From Toxotes chatareus (taxonomy: Eukaryota; Chordata; Actinopteri; Toxotidae): 64,000 bases of DNA. Below the pieces are notes generated by a model. The model did not search any database. It saw only the letters and a program-made list of their open reading frames with translations, and was not told where the DNA came from. The position numbers and the translations under genes are program-made. The stretch lies in assembly GCA_016801885.1 (NCBI GenBank), contig CM028888.1, positions 7,734,501-7,798,500 of the forward strand, in the 5' to 3' direction. Below are positions 11,812-24,000 of this stretch, one piece after another (position 1 is the stretch's first letter; each line of letters begins with the position of its first letter).

Positions 11812-12960
11812 CTACAAACACAAAATACACACATTGTTATTAAATGTCTTACAACTGATCATGCAACCCTATACATGCTACAGGTGGTTATTATACTGCT
11901 AGTCTCTGTGGTAATATATAAGATGGGTGGGATTGCTGTAGACACACACAGACACACACCTGCGTTATAAATCTGCCTGGATTGGGGACAGCAAGTCCAG
12001 ACTTGGTAAAGTGCAGCAGCTCAGACAGGGTTTAAACGCTATAGGAAACTTTTTTTTTTTTTTTTTTTTAGATCTAGACACAGCATAAAGAACCCCTACA
12101 AAAGACGAAGCAGCATTAAAAATAAAAAAATAAAAACTGGCACTGATGCAGCTGGCTTAAGATAATTATTATTATTAATATGTCTTTCACTCTGTTAAGC
12201 TGTCCTCTGACTGCAGTCTACATGTCAACATCTGCCTGGATCCGCAGTGTGCATTCCTGTGAAGCTTGTACATTTCCTCCTCGAACTATGTTTCACACAG
12301 TCTTCCTGCTGTGCACTCACACAATTTGTCACATCAAATCTTGTGTACTGTCTGAATCTCATTTCAACATTACCAGGCTCGTTGTTTACGTCTTTGCCCC
12401 GATTCTTCTTCTGATCCCCTCAGGGTCCACTTTATGATGGCATGCTCCTTATTCTTCCATGTTCCAAGTTTACTACGATGAAGACTTCAACTTCGTCTCC
12501 ACTCCGGCCTGTCATAACTAGTGTGCCTTAGTCTGCAGACGTCTTTCTGCGTTGGCTCCTCCTCCCCCTACCCCACCTGATCTCACCTGGAAACAGATTC
12601 GTCCCAATCCTGGGCTGGAGCTAGGCTGGATTGAACTTGAAACTGGCAGCACCGACAGCAAGTTTAATTCAAGTGCAATGCAGCTAGAATTGTATTTCTG
12701 TCCTGAGCGTTATTACAATGGGTAATAGTAATAGTTGTTGTGAATGTACAACATTGCTGCAGTGGCATAACTGGCCTCGTGTTTGCTATAATCAGTCACA
12801 AGTACGATCTTTGTGAAACTGTGAGTTAAATAACCTTATACCTAACCCAAAACATAATAATAGCAGTACATATGTGTGTGCGTGTGTGTACTATGATGGG
12901 CATACATTGTGTGATTTTGTGAGTCTGTGTCTATAATAATTTTGCGCAAACTTGACGAAA
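11812..12960. other. rin1 5' region and rin1-rbm14 spacer
   Basis: No coding sequence recognised. The rin1 start exon begins with its ATG directly after an acceptor, so its 5' non-coding exon and promoter must lie in this stretch or beyond. A T-tract lies at 12051-12070. rin1 (-) and rbm14 (+) are arranged head to head, so part of this spacer may drive both genes; this is inference. Confidence 0.4.
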
Positions 12961-13031
12961 GTGCGCCCCCTCCTCCACAAACCGGAGCCGGATGTGAGGT
13001 TTGAAATGCAACAGCTCCGGGACCGCGTTGG
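12955..13031 (+). promoter_or_regulatory. Likely rbm14 promoter end and non-coding exon 1
   Basis: GC-richer segment with CpGs ('aaaccggagccggatgtg') ending in a strong donor, GG|GTAAGT at 13030-13035. The next usable acceptor precedes the coding start, so this fits a 5'UTR exon of rbm14. The transcription start itself is not visible. Confidence 0.45.
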
Positions 13032-13179
13032 GTAAGTATTCCGTGTACAGTTCTGGCATAATTCACGCTTTTCTCTCCTTTTTAGACAAACATGAAAAGC
13101 GGACATGGTCAGTTTATAAACTTTATAATAGCTCCTGCGAGTGACCAGCATCTAGCTTAAGTAAACGCGTTCATCCACC

Positions 13180-13480
13180 CCGATAAAACCACTACGTTAG
13201 CGTTAGCTACTTAGCTTAGCTAACGTTAAGCTAAGCATCGTTTAATGCTACCGTTTAACAAGAAGGCCAGTAGATTTTAGCTAACTGTTGGTCGTGTAGC
13301 TGAGCTAACACCATCTCATACAAACAGTTTCGTGTTACTGTTTATATGTCGTTTGTCTGGCACTAGCTAACCTAGCAGGCTCCCAAACTTCACTGGATCA
13401 ATTTTAGCTGTGGAAGCTAACGGTTTTATTTATTAGCTTAGCCGATACTACTCGACTAGCTAACGGCAATATACTTCTGC
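13180..13480 (+). other. CpG- and 'gctaacgtta'-rich first intron of rbm14
   Basis: Dense repetition of 'ttagc/gctaa' and 'taacgtta' words between the presumed non-coding exon 1 and the coding exon. No gene is seen. Such words are frequent near teleost promoters; function unknown. Confidence 0.4.
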
Positions 13481-13595
13481 TACGAGCTGGCAATGCAGTA
13501 ACTCCTAAACGAAAATCTTCTATTTAGAGCCACTGACCAATTAGCCTACGGGCAGTTTGAAACTTATCCGATGTGTCCTATTTACTTTCTTGCAG

Positions 13596-13625
13596 ATGCT
13601 TGGTTTATACAGAGATGAGCGGTGA
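13596..13625 (+). CDS. Upstream ORF overlapping the rbm14 start codon
   Basis: The exon that carries the rbm14 start begins with ATG directly after the acceptor 'tgcag'. This ATG opens a nine-codon frame that ends at TGA 13623-13625, overlapping the rbm14 ATG (13615) in another frame. If translated it would reduce initiation at rbm14. Its translation is not shown by the sequence alone. Confidence 0.4.
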   Translation: MLGLYRDER

Positions 13626-16600
13626 AAACGTGAAGTTGTTTGTGGGGAACCTTCCTTTAGATGCAACTCACGACGAGCTGACCAAGCTCTTTGCCCCGTA
13701 TGGAGAGATCAACACCTGCTCCTTGCTCAGACAGTATGCTTTTGTTACCCTGAAAGGAGAGGGTGCAGCAGACAGGTATTTTTACTTTCAAATACTACTA
13801 TTTGATATGATGAATATAATGCTACTTGCATTTCTTAACAATTAAGTTTAAGGGGAATACGAAATTTTATACCCAAAGCCCAGGTTCAGACCAGTTTTTC
13901 TCATCAGGTACAGTTATATGAGTTAAGCAAATTCTCCAGATTGTTGTTAACCAGTCCAACCTGTCAGATTAGAGCATAATGATTACTGCTATTGTAAGTG
14001 CATTTTAAAACTTAAAGTAGGATAGAAGTTTTTTGATTCCAAACATGAATAGTAAAATACACATGCACGTAATATACAGTATATATATTATCCATGCATA
14101 CATATAAACGATGCATCTGTTTATATCAACACAATATAAATGGAAAAACCTGTACAGAAAGGTGCTTTAGTGTTATTATGTTACAGTTGTTTCAAGCTAC
14201 AAGCATATAAATGCAGAGTATGTATGGAATGCAATGACATTTGACCTTTCTAATGTGGGTGGTGGTGCTAAGACAATAATGAAGTCCTAATGAAGTCTTG
14301 CATTCTTATTTAAGGGCTTGAATGTAAGATCTTGCCATGCAACTCTTCATTGCTTTATGTAATACTGATAGCAGCCACTGGGCAGCAGCCTTTTTACTAC
14401 TGAAAAAGTCTTTGGTGTGAAACACAAAAACCAAAATTTCCATTGAAATATAATAACATGAATAAAATCAAATAAAGCCTGGTATCATTTGGTTGGTATT
14501 ACTTTCTTCTCTTAAGTCCTATGAATCATTTTTTTAACCTCAGCTGAAATGTCTGCTATGTTACTGTTAGTGTTTTCTGCTGTACGCCTGATAAAGTTAA
14601 GAAAGATAAATCTTGTTCTTACAGGGCAATACGGCACCTTGATGGTAAAGAGTACAGAGGCAGGCCCCTGGTGGTTGAGGAATCCCGTGCACGCCCACCA
14701 AACTCCACTAAAGTGTTTGTGGGGAATCTCAGCGCAACATGTTCAGCAGATGACTTGCACGGGCTGTTCTCAACCTTTGGAAGAGTTTTAGACTGTGATA
14801 AAGTCAAAGGTGCGTTAGAAAACCTGTCACAGATGTGTGTAGAGGTGTACATGAAAAGTTTGAGGCAGCGTTTAGATTATGTTGAAGTCTGTTTTTATAA
14901 TTTGTCAAAATGAGCCATTTTGTCTGAGTATAGCGTAAAGAAACAGTAATATTGTCAAATTACAGCTCTCTAAATTTGATCAAGTAAGTTTTCTTTGAGC
15001 ACAATTTCCTCTAAATAGCTAGGTTTTCAAAGATTCAAGTGTTAAATTTTTAGAGTTAAACAAAGGGCGACAATAAAAATATGGGATAAACATTTTATTT
15101 TGTAATTAGTCTCATGCTAACACTGATCTCACTGTTCCCTTTACACTCTACAGCCAGATTATGTTCAAACGTTGGCTATGCCTTTGTGCATATGGAGAGG
15201 AAGGAGGATGCCCTGGCAGCTATTGAGGCGCTCAACGGTACCATGTTCAAGGGCCGTCAGTTGGCTGTAGAGCTGTCCAAAGCCCAACCTTTGATCAACC
15301 AGATTGTATCATCTGGAAATTCAGCCAACCCCCCAGGTGGTGTAACAGCAGTGTTTTGCATGCTATTGAATGCAGTAAACAGCTCATGTCCAAGTTCTCA
15401 TCTCATTGAGTTTTCTGCTCCTTCCTCCTTGCAGGTGGCAGAGAGGGTCTTCTTCCTCGACCTCCTCCGTCACTAGAGCATCACCAGAGCCAAGCAGCCG
15501 TGCTAGCAGCAGCTGCAGCAGCCGCCGCAGGACTACCCATACAAGTAAGTAAATGCTGTAGCAGGGTGTCCACTATCACGGGAAACCTCAAACTTATGAT
15601 CTCTGAAAATTCAGGCAGTTGTGGGGAAAAATATAACAGTTCATGATTTTATGTACCGCCACTGGTGTCATTGGACTTGTTTCCAGTCAGATCTGTGGTT
15701 AAAACTTACTCTCACACTTTTCTGTTGTGCTGTGTTGTTTAGACAAATCAAGTTTTAGTATATTTTCACATTTTTACATGTTGGTGTCTGTCCTTTGTGT
15801 TCGCAGGTTCAACAAAGTGTCCATAACTCATTCTACAACACCACATCCTTTGACCCCACCTACGCTGCTCTGAAGGGCATTACAAGTGCTAAAGGTGCAG
15901 ATGGGGTGATATACGGTGCCCTTGCCAGCCAGGTGTATGGAGCCGTTGCTGACCAGGTGTACCACGATCTGGCCAATCACAATACTGCAGTCAGCGTCCC
16001 TGCTGAAGAAGTAGAGCCACAGGCTGTACCAGATCCAACAACACTTTTTGAGGCAGCAAGAGCCAAGTTCTTTCAGGAGGGACAGAAGGTCTTTAAACAT
16101 TTTAGTAAAAATGTCTGATGCTCTTCTGCATGTATATTTTTGTGCCGCTCACAATGTTATGTACATATTATGTGTATTTACTGACAAGGTTCTGGCAGAG
16201 CAGCAGGCAGGGAGAAAGGCAGCATCTTCAGATACCGAGCGGGACCGCAGCCCGATCCGAGGAAATCGAGCCCCCCTCCTCCCTGACCCCGTTCCGGGTT
16301 CCTTCGCTCAGATACGACCCAAACGACGCGCCCTGCTGCCGACACCACCTGGAGCACCTGAAGAGCCAACAGCTGCAACCACAACTCCTGAAGGGTCAGA
16401 TCCTGTTGCTAGGTACACATTAACACATTATAGGAAGGCAGACAAAAATCACGCTAAACCCACAAGCATTTGTACATAAAATAACAACAATAATAGTTTA
16501 TTTATATAGAATTTACAAAAATCAATGATTACAAGAAGCTTTCAAAATTAACTCAGAGCACACACTTATTTTACATGAGATGTGATTTTTTTTTTCTCTG

Positions 16601-17150
16601 AACTTTGTTTCTGCTGTGCTTTCTTCTAACTTCTTACCTCTTCAACTGTAACCTGTATTCCAGGTCCTATACAGAGTACTACCAGCAAATGCATCAATAC
16701 CAGCAGTATCAACAGTACCAACAACAGTACCAGTATCTCCAGTATGCCTACACCAATCCTCCTCCACCACCTCCTCCACCTCCACCGGCCACCACACAGG
16801 CACAGGCCTCCACCACATCCCCTGCACCCCCAGGAACATACACAGCACCCCCAACATATGCCGCATCGGGAGGGTATGCAGCACCGGGAACATATTCGGG
16901 AAGTTACGACCCCTCATCAGGGAGCTATGACGCTTCATCTGGGAACTACGATGCCTCGTCAGGAAGCTACGACACCTCGGCAGGCTATGACGCGTCTGGA
17001 GGCTACGGCACATATGATTCATCAGGAGCTTACGCAGCAGCGGGAAGCTACTCCACATCCACACCGTATGAGCAGACAGCCGCACACGGGCAACCCATGC
17101 CCCAGCGCCATGATTACCCTTACCACACGCCAGAACCCCCTTATCGATAG
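13615..17150 (+). CDS. rbm14: RNA-binding protein 14-like: two RRMs and a low-complexity tail
   Basis: Nuclear RNA-binding coactivator / paraspeckle-type protein. Exons: 13615-13775, 14625-14809, 15154-15336, 15435-15544, 15807-16088, 16189-16412, 16664-17150; phases agree and give 543 residues. RRM1 (about residues 5-75) has LFVGNL and QYAFVTLK. RRM2 (from residue 83) has VFVGNL and GYAFVHM. A seven-residue insert (ARLCSNV) at an exon junction lies before RNP1 of RRM2, relative to human RBM14 as I remember it. Then come an alanine run, YGALASQVYGAVADQVY, RDRSPIR, KRRALLPTPPG and a Gln/Tyr-rich stretch. A polyproline run and SGSYDASSGNYDASSGSYD-type repeats follow. The donor at 16089 (gtcttt) is weak, and retaining that intron would stop translation after ten codons. 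Close paralogues (rbm4 family) are less likely because they have a CCHC knuckle, which is absent here. Fish carry more than one rbm14 copy; I cannot tell which this is. Confidence 0.85.
16485..16555 (+). repeat. Short dispersed repeat fragment in an rbm14 intron
   Basis: 'tagtttatttatatagaattt' followed by 'aaaatcaatgattacaagaagcttt' resembles the common fish repeat end 'tttatttatatagcactttt...aaatcagtgattacaaagtgcttt'. Recognised from memory; fragment only. Confidence 0.5.
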
Positions 17151-17170
17151 TCCCATCCCCCACACTGTAG

Positions 17171-17217
17171 ATGTGTGTGCGTGCGTGTGTGTGTGTGTGT
17201 GTGCGTGCGCGCATGTG
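17171..17217. repeat. (GT/GC)n microsatellite
   Basis: Imperfect 'gtgtgtgcgtgcgtgtgtgt...' run 20 bases after the rbm14 stop codon, within its 3'UTR. Alternating purine-pyrimidine, so potentially Z-forming. Confidence 0.9.
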
Positions 17218-20200
17218 TAATTACAAAAGGGACGGTTTAAAGAGGAAAATCAGAGAGGGAGCAAGGTTGTAATTCGAATGTGCTTTAAATCTGAAGAATC
17301 TCCCCTTTTGTACATTTTAACCTAGTCTGTAACTAGTTTGCCTGTCAGTTAATGGCTGTGAAGTGGGTGATTATATGAGTGAACAAGTGGACACAGGTGG
17401 AGATGAGTGGGACAGCTAATACTGGTATATTGTCAAGCATTCAGTTTTCTGTTAGATGTTACAGAGGCACAGCTAGTTCCTCATTGAATGTTTCTTTAGG
17501 CAAAGTTAGATTCAGATGCCAGAGGTAGATTTCAGAGAAGTTTTTTTGTTCGGTGCTGGATCAAGGCCTCTTCCATGCTCTACATGAAAATCTGCACAAA
17601 AAAGAGTAAAATGTGCAGTCTGAAATTTATGACACTAGATTTTTAATTGCATCATCACCTGTGTCAGGTGGGCACAAAACTGAAAACGTCACTGAACAAC
17701 TACATAACAAATACGTAGGTTATATCTGTTTAAATGGATGAACTGGTGTCCTGGCAAAATGAGAAAATTACATTACATTGTATTAAAAACCTTTCCTTCT
17801 TCTTGGCAAAAGGTTTTTGCAGTAATGGAGATTTCAGGTCTGTACAGGCACATATTCCTTTATGATCAAATGATGATCAAATTCAAATAAACATTCAAGC
17901 CCACCCACTTGTGTCGGTGTAGGAACACCCTGTGTGGAGTATGTCACAGGCCTTAGTTCCAGATCTGTCGCATTGAACCTTTTGTAACAGCCAGCCAGAC
18001 ATTTAACTGCAGACATTTCAGTGGTGCATCAGACAGATTTTGTTGCCTTTCTTCTTTTCTTTTTTTTCTTTTCTTTTTTTTTCTAAAGAGCCTTCTTCTG
18101 GTAAAGATTGAGAATGTGTGTTAATTGACTGGATCGTCTTATGAATATGTTCTGGGCTGGTTTCACTGAACTGACAGGTTCTTAAAGCTAATGGAGTAAT
18201 TCACACTCGATGTGGTGTTGAAGTATTTTTTGACCCTCTCAACTTTTGGGTCAGGAAAATCTTTGATGTTGGAAAAATCACCAATTGACTGGTTGGAATC
18301 GTAGGTTGATGGAATTGTGTTGCCACTCAATTATGTATAAAGGGATTTCGTGGTTCCCCGCTGGCCTGAAAGGCTTTCTTGTGTTTTTGGGGTGTGAAGA
18401 TTGCCTCCGAAGTAAATTTCTAGTTCACACAGGCCATCCTATTTAATTGGGAGAGTTTGTTTAACTTAAGACAGAACTACATGCTTGGAGTTTCATAGTT
18501 AGGAGGGATAGCCAAGAACTTTTTGACATGAGTTCGATAACAACAGGGTCAAACTGAGCAGATGTTTTCAGCGATTAAATTGAAGTATGTGACTTGGATG
18601 TTCTCTCGGACAGTTTGCCATAATTTACCTTGCTTGTTTTTCCTTGGTTCTCTGTGTATCTCAGATTCGGCACAAATGCAAGTACCGGTCTGAGGAGTTA
18701 GATATATCCTGTCAGAGTTTTTGGTCAGAGGTCAGTGTTTGCTTCTAAAAACACGAGAAAGGAATCTTGAAGTAATTTTGTAGTCATTCACATTTCTTTC
18801 TTTCTGTTTCAGTTTTGTGTTGAATTGCTGTCGGAGCATTCTGCTTGAAAAGCATACGTGTTTCTCTAATTTTAATAATCAGTTGAACCCAGGAACCCAG
18901 CCTGAAAAAGAGGAGTCGTGTTTATGTTGGTTTTGTATGTACATATTTCTCTTGAATTAAAGATGAATCATATCTTTTGAATTAAAAAGAAAAGCCAGAG
19001 GGGGGGGCAGCAAATATTGTTTAGCCAATGATGTTAAAAGAATTTGAGCTTTATAGATAAAAATTTAATAGATTTCCAATTGGTTTTTTGACATTTTCTA
19101 TCATTAGTTTTGTTCCAGTCTAATCAGCTGCTGTCATGCTTCAGCTCACATTGGAAACCACTGGTGTGACAATGTTGAGCTTCTTTTCATACCAGAAAAT
19201 GTAAAATTTGGTACTTGTGTAAATACTTGAAACTTTATTTTAAACTGAAAAAGTAATGTCAACCAACATTTGGTAAGAATATTGACTGTTAAGATGAAGT
19301 GATTGTGGTTCCTCCGTCACAGTTGATGATAGTGAGTAGACAGGATGAAGTGGGACTGTTGAGTTGTCAAAAAAAAAAAAAACAACTCTTCTGTATGGCT
19401 GGAAAGGATCACCGTCATGCTTGTAGCATGTAGCAAGTGGTGCTGAGCCGCTGTGACATATGAGTGTATGAACCAAACTCGCTGTAAAATCAGACACTGC
19501 CTATGAGTTGAAGTGCAGATTGTAGAAGTTGCTGGGAAAAAAGTGAGAAATCACTGGAGGTGAGAAGCGGGTACAAGTGTGTCTTGTCCGAATGCAGTGC
19601 AGTGGCGTGTTGCTGATGTGCATAGTGTAGGGTTATTCACTGAGTGGATATGAGGTGACAGTCTTGGTGCTGCAGGTGAACATGAAGGTTGTTTTGGATT
19701 TAACAAGAGGCGGCCGATTTTCCCGAGCAGCAGCGAGAAGGGCCGGTGACCTTTCCTTTTCCCTCTTCTGATCTCAGCAGAAACACACAGTTTTGACACA
19801 TGGCTATGATCACTGGCGTTCTCTGCATCCATATCACACTAAGACAGCTGTTCGACTCCACACGTATTTTAACCGGGTTCATTGCATTTTACTCATGTAA
19901 AGCAGATTTCACGTGCAAATGATACTAATGCACACCTGATCCCACCTGAATTTTATATGACTTACACTAGTTGTTCCGTTCGTGATTGTACCACACACTA
20001 GCTACTCATCCTATTTGTTATTCGCCACCTGAATTGGTAGTGCTGTGCTAGGTTTAAGTGACACATAGCCTCTCTGCATTTCCACATTATTCCACCTTCT
20101 CCATGTGAACTGTTAGTTGCATGCCTTGTTGTTGCTGCTGCTCCAGCCACCTTCTTCCTCTTGCTGATTATTGCAGCTAGAGTGGGAGGGAGCCAAACAG

Positions 20201-20799
20201 AGCCCTTGCCCTGGACGTACGCCACACGCAGCTGTAGCGTGGGATGGGGAAAACAGCAGCGTTAGGCCTGAAACTGCTGTGGACGATGGGGTGTCCCCCC
20301 ACTAAGGTAAACACTCAGACCACACACTCCTGCCCCTCCCCGAAACACGCGTATACACTCACAGACACACTCATACACACATACAGATTTATACTTTTGG
20401 CCATACTTCCTATTCCTCACCTGCCCTCAGGGATTTTTATTTGTCAGGATTTCAGATTTTTGGAAATGGATCTCCCATCCTTTTTAAATGGGAGGTTACC
20501 TTTTTTCCTGCTTTTGATTTCCCTGATCATATCCCAACCCCCCCCCCCCAAACCAACCCCCCCAGCATACTCTGCTCATACATTCCAGCTCCCAACATAC
20601 TGACTGCTCACACACCATCCTTTGAGGACGTGCACACCATCTTGTAGTCTAAATCTGAACCCTTTCCGAAGCAGGCACATTGCTCTTAGTACATCCCGAA
20701 TCTGACAGCCTGACCGCTCATGAGTGCCAGGCAATCACAGCCAGAGCTGGACGTGGGACATTTAGGTAGGATGCATTGTTTTAGTTTTTGTAAATGTGC

Positions 20800-20925
20800 C
20801 CCTGGGGCCACTTTGGGGTTAAGTGCCTTGCTTAAGAGCACATCTGTAGGCCCTCCATTTCAGAGTTGAATAACCTGGCTCAGGATCGGTTGCTGGTTCA
20901 ACGCTCGACTCCCCCTCTCCCCCAA
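20800..20925 (+). repeat. Dispersed repeat fragment
   Basis: 'ggggttaagtgccttgcttaagagcacatctgtagg' followed by 'gttgctggttcaacgctcgactccccctctcc' resembles the widespread fish repeat segment 'ggttaagtgccttgctcaagggcac'. It is recognised from memory and its boundaries are approximate. Confidence 0.5.
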
Positions 20926-21060
20926 AACAGCGATTTTTGATGCCACATTCAACTTGTATGAATGACAATGAACACAAATATTATCATTTTGTTTTAAATG
21001 ACATTTTGTCCTATGTTCTTTGAAATGTTTAATTATCAATAAATGAGTTTCAACTGGACT

Positions 21061-24000
21061 TTAGCTTCTCTGTGTGAATGTTTAAAGATGCGAGTTTCAC
21101 TCTCAGAACCAGGCCAGTGATGACTCAGTGGCTAATTACTGTTATCATTCATTTTAATGTGTTTGTGGAGGAGGCATCAAACAACTCTATCAGAGCTGAA
21201 CATCAGATGACGTTTTATTCCATTTTCTTCCAAAAACATCAACCTATGCTTTTCAAATAAAAACCAATAATTTGATAACAATCCAAACTTGTTGATAATT
21301 CAATCACTTTGATATACAAAAAAAAGAAAAATGAGAAGAAATTGAAGGTATGGAACCTCACTCCCTGCTAACAAGATTTTCAAGGACACTGCTGAGTTTG
21401 ATGGCCTCAACAACAATGAACAGTTTACACATGGACACTAGAGTAATGAATATGGTGAAGACAGTATACACAATACTGAGAGTATACTGAGGTAATATGA
21501 TGAGTAGGCCTATGTATGTGAATGGATGAAGGGTGGAGCCTGAAACTGCATAGACATCATGCGCCTATCACTGTAATACATACATAAAAATGCAGTTTCT
21601 GCTCTGGTAACATGTATGTCTGGTTTCCAGCCACCAGATGAGTTCCATGAAGTAGCTTCACTGATGAATGCAAAGGTCTGTTTTATAAGGATCCCTGTTG
21701 AGAGTCTGCGAACACTTGAATCTGGATGATGGTCTTGGAAGTCTTCCATCATAGAAAATACAAGACTACAAGCAACCCCTTGTTGTAAGTACCTCTTGAC
21801 TTCAGTTCACCTCCTGTCATTCTTTTTTGTGAAGTTAAGAGAGCAGGTAGAAGTATTGTGTGTGCTGACTCATTATGTAGATACTGGGGCTGAAATGTTG
21901 TAGATTTTTTTAAAGTCTTTGTTTATTAGACTTATATGTCGTGGTAAGGGGAGCTGAATCTAAGAGAAACAGCGAAACAGACTATTGAAGCAGGTTTTCT
22001 CAAACTGTTGATGCTAAATCCAACCCCAGATTAAATATTATAATTATTAGTTTACCTTAATGTGATTATGTTCTGTCTCTTAAATTGATTTAGCAGGGTA
22101 GAGGAAAAGCAAGGAAAGTTATATTCTTGATAATTAAACTATAGCTACAAAAAATATAGTGTACAGAGCCATGATTGACAGATGGAAGGTTTGCCCATCT
22201 GCTATCAAACCGTGGGGCTGAAAACAATGTGATCTCAAAGCCCCTTGCCCAGGTCTGTACACATTCAGACCTGTTTTGATGAAATTGTCTCAAAACGAAG
22301 TTGAAGCTTCTAGTGAATCCAAGCCTGGTTTCAGGAAACCAGTCCATGCTTTAGAGAATGACTGGGAACTAATAAGTCCAGTTGATGCCAACAGACAGGA
22401 CAAGACTTAGCAAACACGTTAAAAACACCACACAATGTGGACCAGACCAAACACGTATTACAGTACTTTGACTTTCAATCACAACCTCCCATGATGCTGC
22501 TGGCGTAGTATGAAAAAGGAGCGAGCATTCAAACACGTATTGAAAATAGCAACGCTTTAATAAAGAGCGATTTTACAAGACTGCAATGTCTAGCTAGCTA
22601 GGTGATAACTGGCATTGACATCCATCGTGTTTTACAAAGATGCAGTTGTGGTAACTGGGTTTGAAGTTTGATGGGTTACTTGCAAGTTGCATTTCTGCAT
22701 GCGAGGCAGCCTTCAAACAGTTACAGACCCTACATTGTAAAACAGTTGATTATGAATGTCAATGGGCGTTCATGTCAAGAGGTAAGTAAAAAATCTCATG
22801 GAGAAATTTCGTTAACATTTTCCAAACACACCGGTAAGTGAGAGTTCACACAATGGTCATGCTTTTACCGGGCACACAAGCCAATAAAAAGACGACACTT
22901 AATCATGCAAAAAAAGACAGTTTTTTTGTCTCTAAAAATAAAATAACAAAAAAAATTCCTTTTGAGTTCTGATATCATCCATCCTTTGTGACCTTGAATA
23001 AGAAGAAGCTGCGCTTTGATGATGACTTTGGTGCAAAAAAAATGTTCCTGTTTCGAAGAGGACAGACCCTGTCCTGTCCACTTCCTCGATGAAGACACTC
23101 TTGGTATAGACCAGTTGTGATAGTTTACCCATGACCCACCCCCCGCCCCCAAAACCCCACCCCGTTCCTCCTCGAGATGGACACAAACATCACAAACATC
23201 AACCCCACCCACCCCCGCCCATCCCTGGATGATGACACCTTCAAAATACAACCATTCAAACACAGATACAGCAAGAAATTGTCCCATGTACCGTAACGTC
23301 ATCCAATGGGGCTTCAATCACTTTACAGAGAGAGCACGTCTAAAAACACATGAACGGCATTACCTATATACAGAGGACACAGTAACAGTCAGAGGTTGGC
23401 CCAGGATGGATCGAGCTGCGTCGTGGGAAGTGTGGGAAGTGCACAATGAAAAGAGCATTTAGCTGACGGAGAAAGACAAACCACTGGAACTAGGAATAAT
23501 GAGGGAGAGTGAAACAACAATTTTCCAAAGGGGATATCCAAATGTCTGCTGGCCTCTGATTTAGACACCTCACAGAATATCTGTCTCTCTCCGCTGGTAG
23601 TAGAGTTGTGGCTGCAGGTACAGTGGGAGCTTGGTATTTCACGAAGCCAGCAGTTACAGCTCGTGGGTGAAAAATAATGATGCGCCAATTCTCTGATGAT
23701 TTTGTTAGACGTCACCACCCTGTGCAGCTCCAGCTGTCTGGAGAGGTTCGCCTCAGATTCAATTTGAGATTCCAGGTCCGACGACTCAGGGCTTTTTTTT
23801 TTTCTGTTTTCAGCAGATGAGTGATCCTAGAGCCACCTTGAATTGATGTCGTGTTGTACAAACTTGAGACACGGTCACAATAACACTCACTGCTAAGTTA
23901 GTACACGCTACCAGCTCGTTAGAGACCTTTCGTCTCTAGCCGAGGAACATGACCCTGTTTATCTCTATGGGAAGGCATGTGCACACAAACACACGTACAG

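Larger units (their letters stand above)
17151..21060 (+). other. rbm14 3'UTR (long) and downstream sequence
   Basis: No further coding exon is convincing. Candidate polyadenylation signals on the plus strand are AATAAA 17886-17891, ATTAAA 18956-18961 and AATAAA 21038-21043. The last is followed by a GT-rich stretch ('ctctgtgtgaatgtttaaag'), which is the most typical context. If used, the 3'UTR would be about 3.9 kb. It holds a (GT)n run at 17171-17217, a C-run near 20529-20566 and a repeat tail at 20800-20925. Confidence 0.45.

Noticed and set aside
20244..20603. Frame starting MGKTAALGLKLLWTMG with a donor-like 'aag|gtaaac'
   Set aside because: Looks exon-like for about 20 codons, but continues into low-complexity proline and phenylalanine-rich sequence, has no partner exon and lies in the presumed rbm14 3'UTR.
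22865..23317. 150-residue minus-strand frame between rbm14 and picalm
   Set aside because: Gly-rich low-complexity part caused by a C-rich tract, no conserved domain, no splice partners; more likely picalm 3'UTR or spacer.
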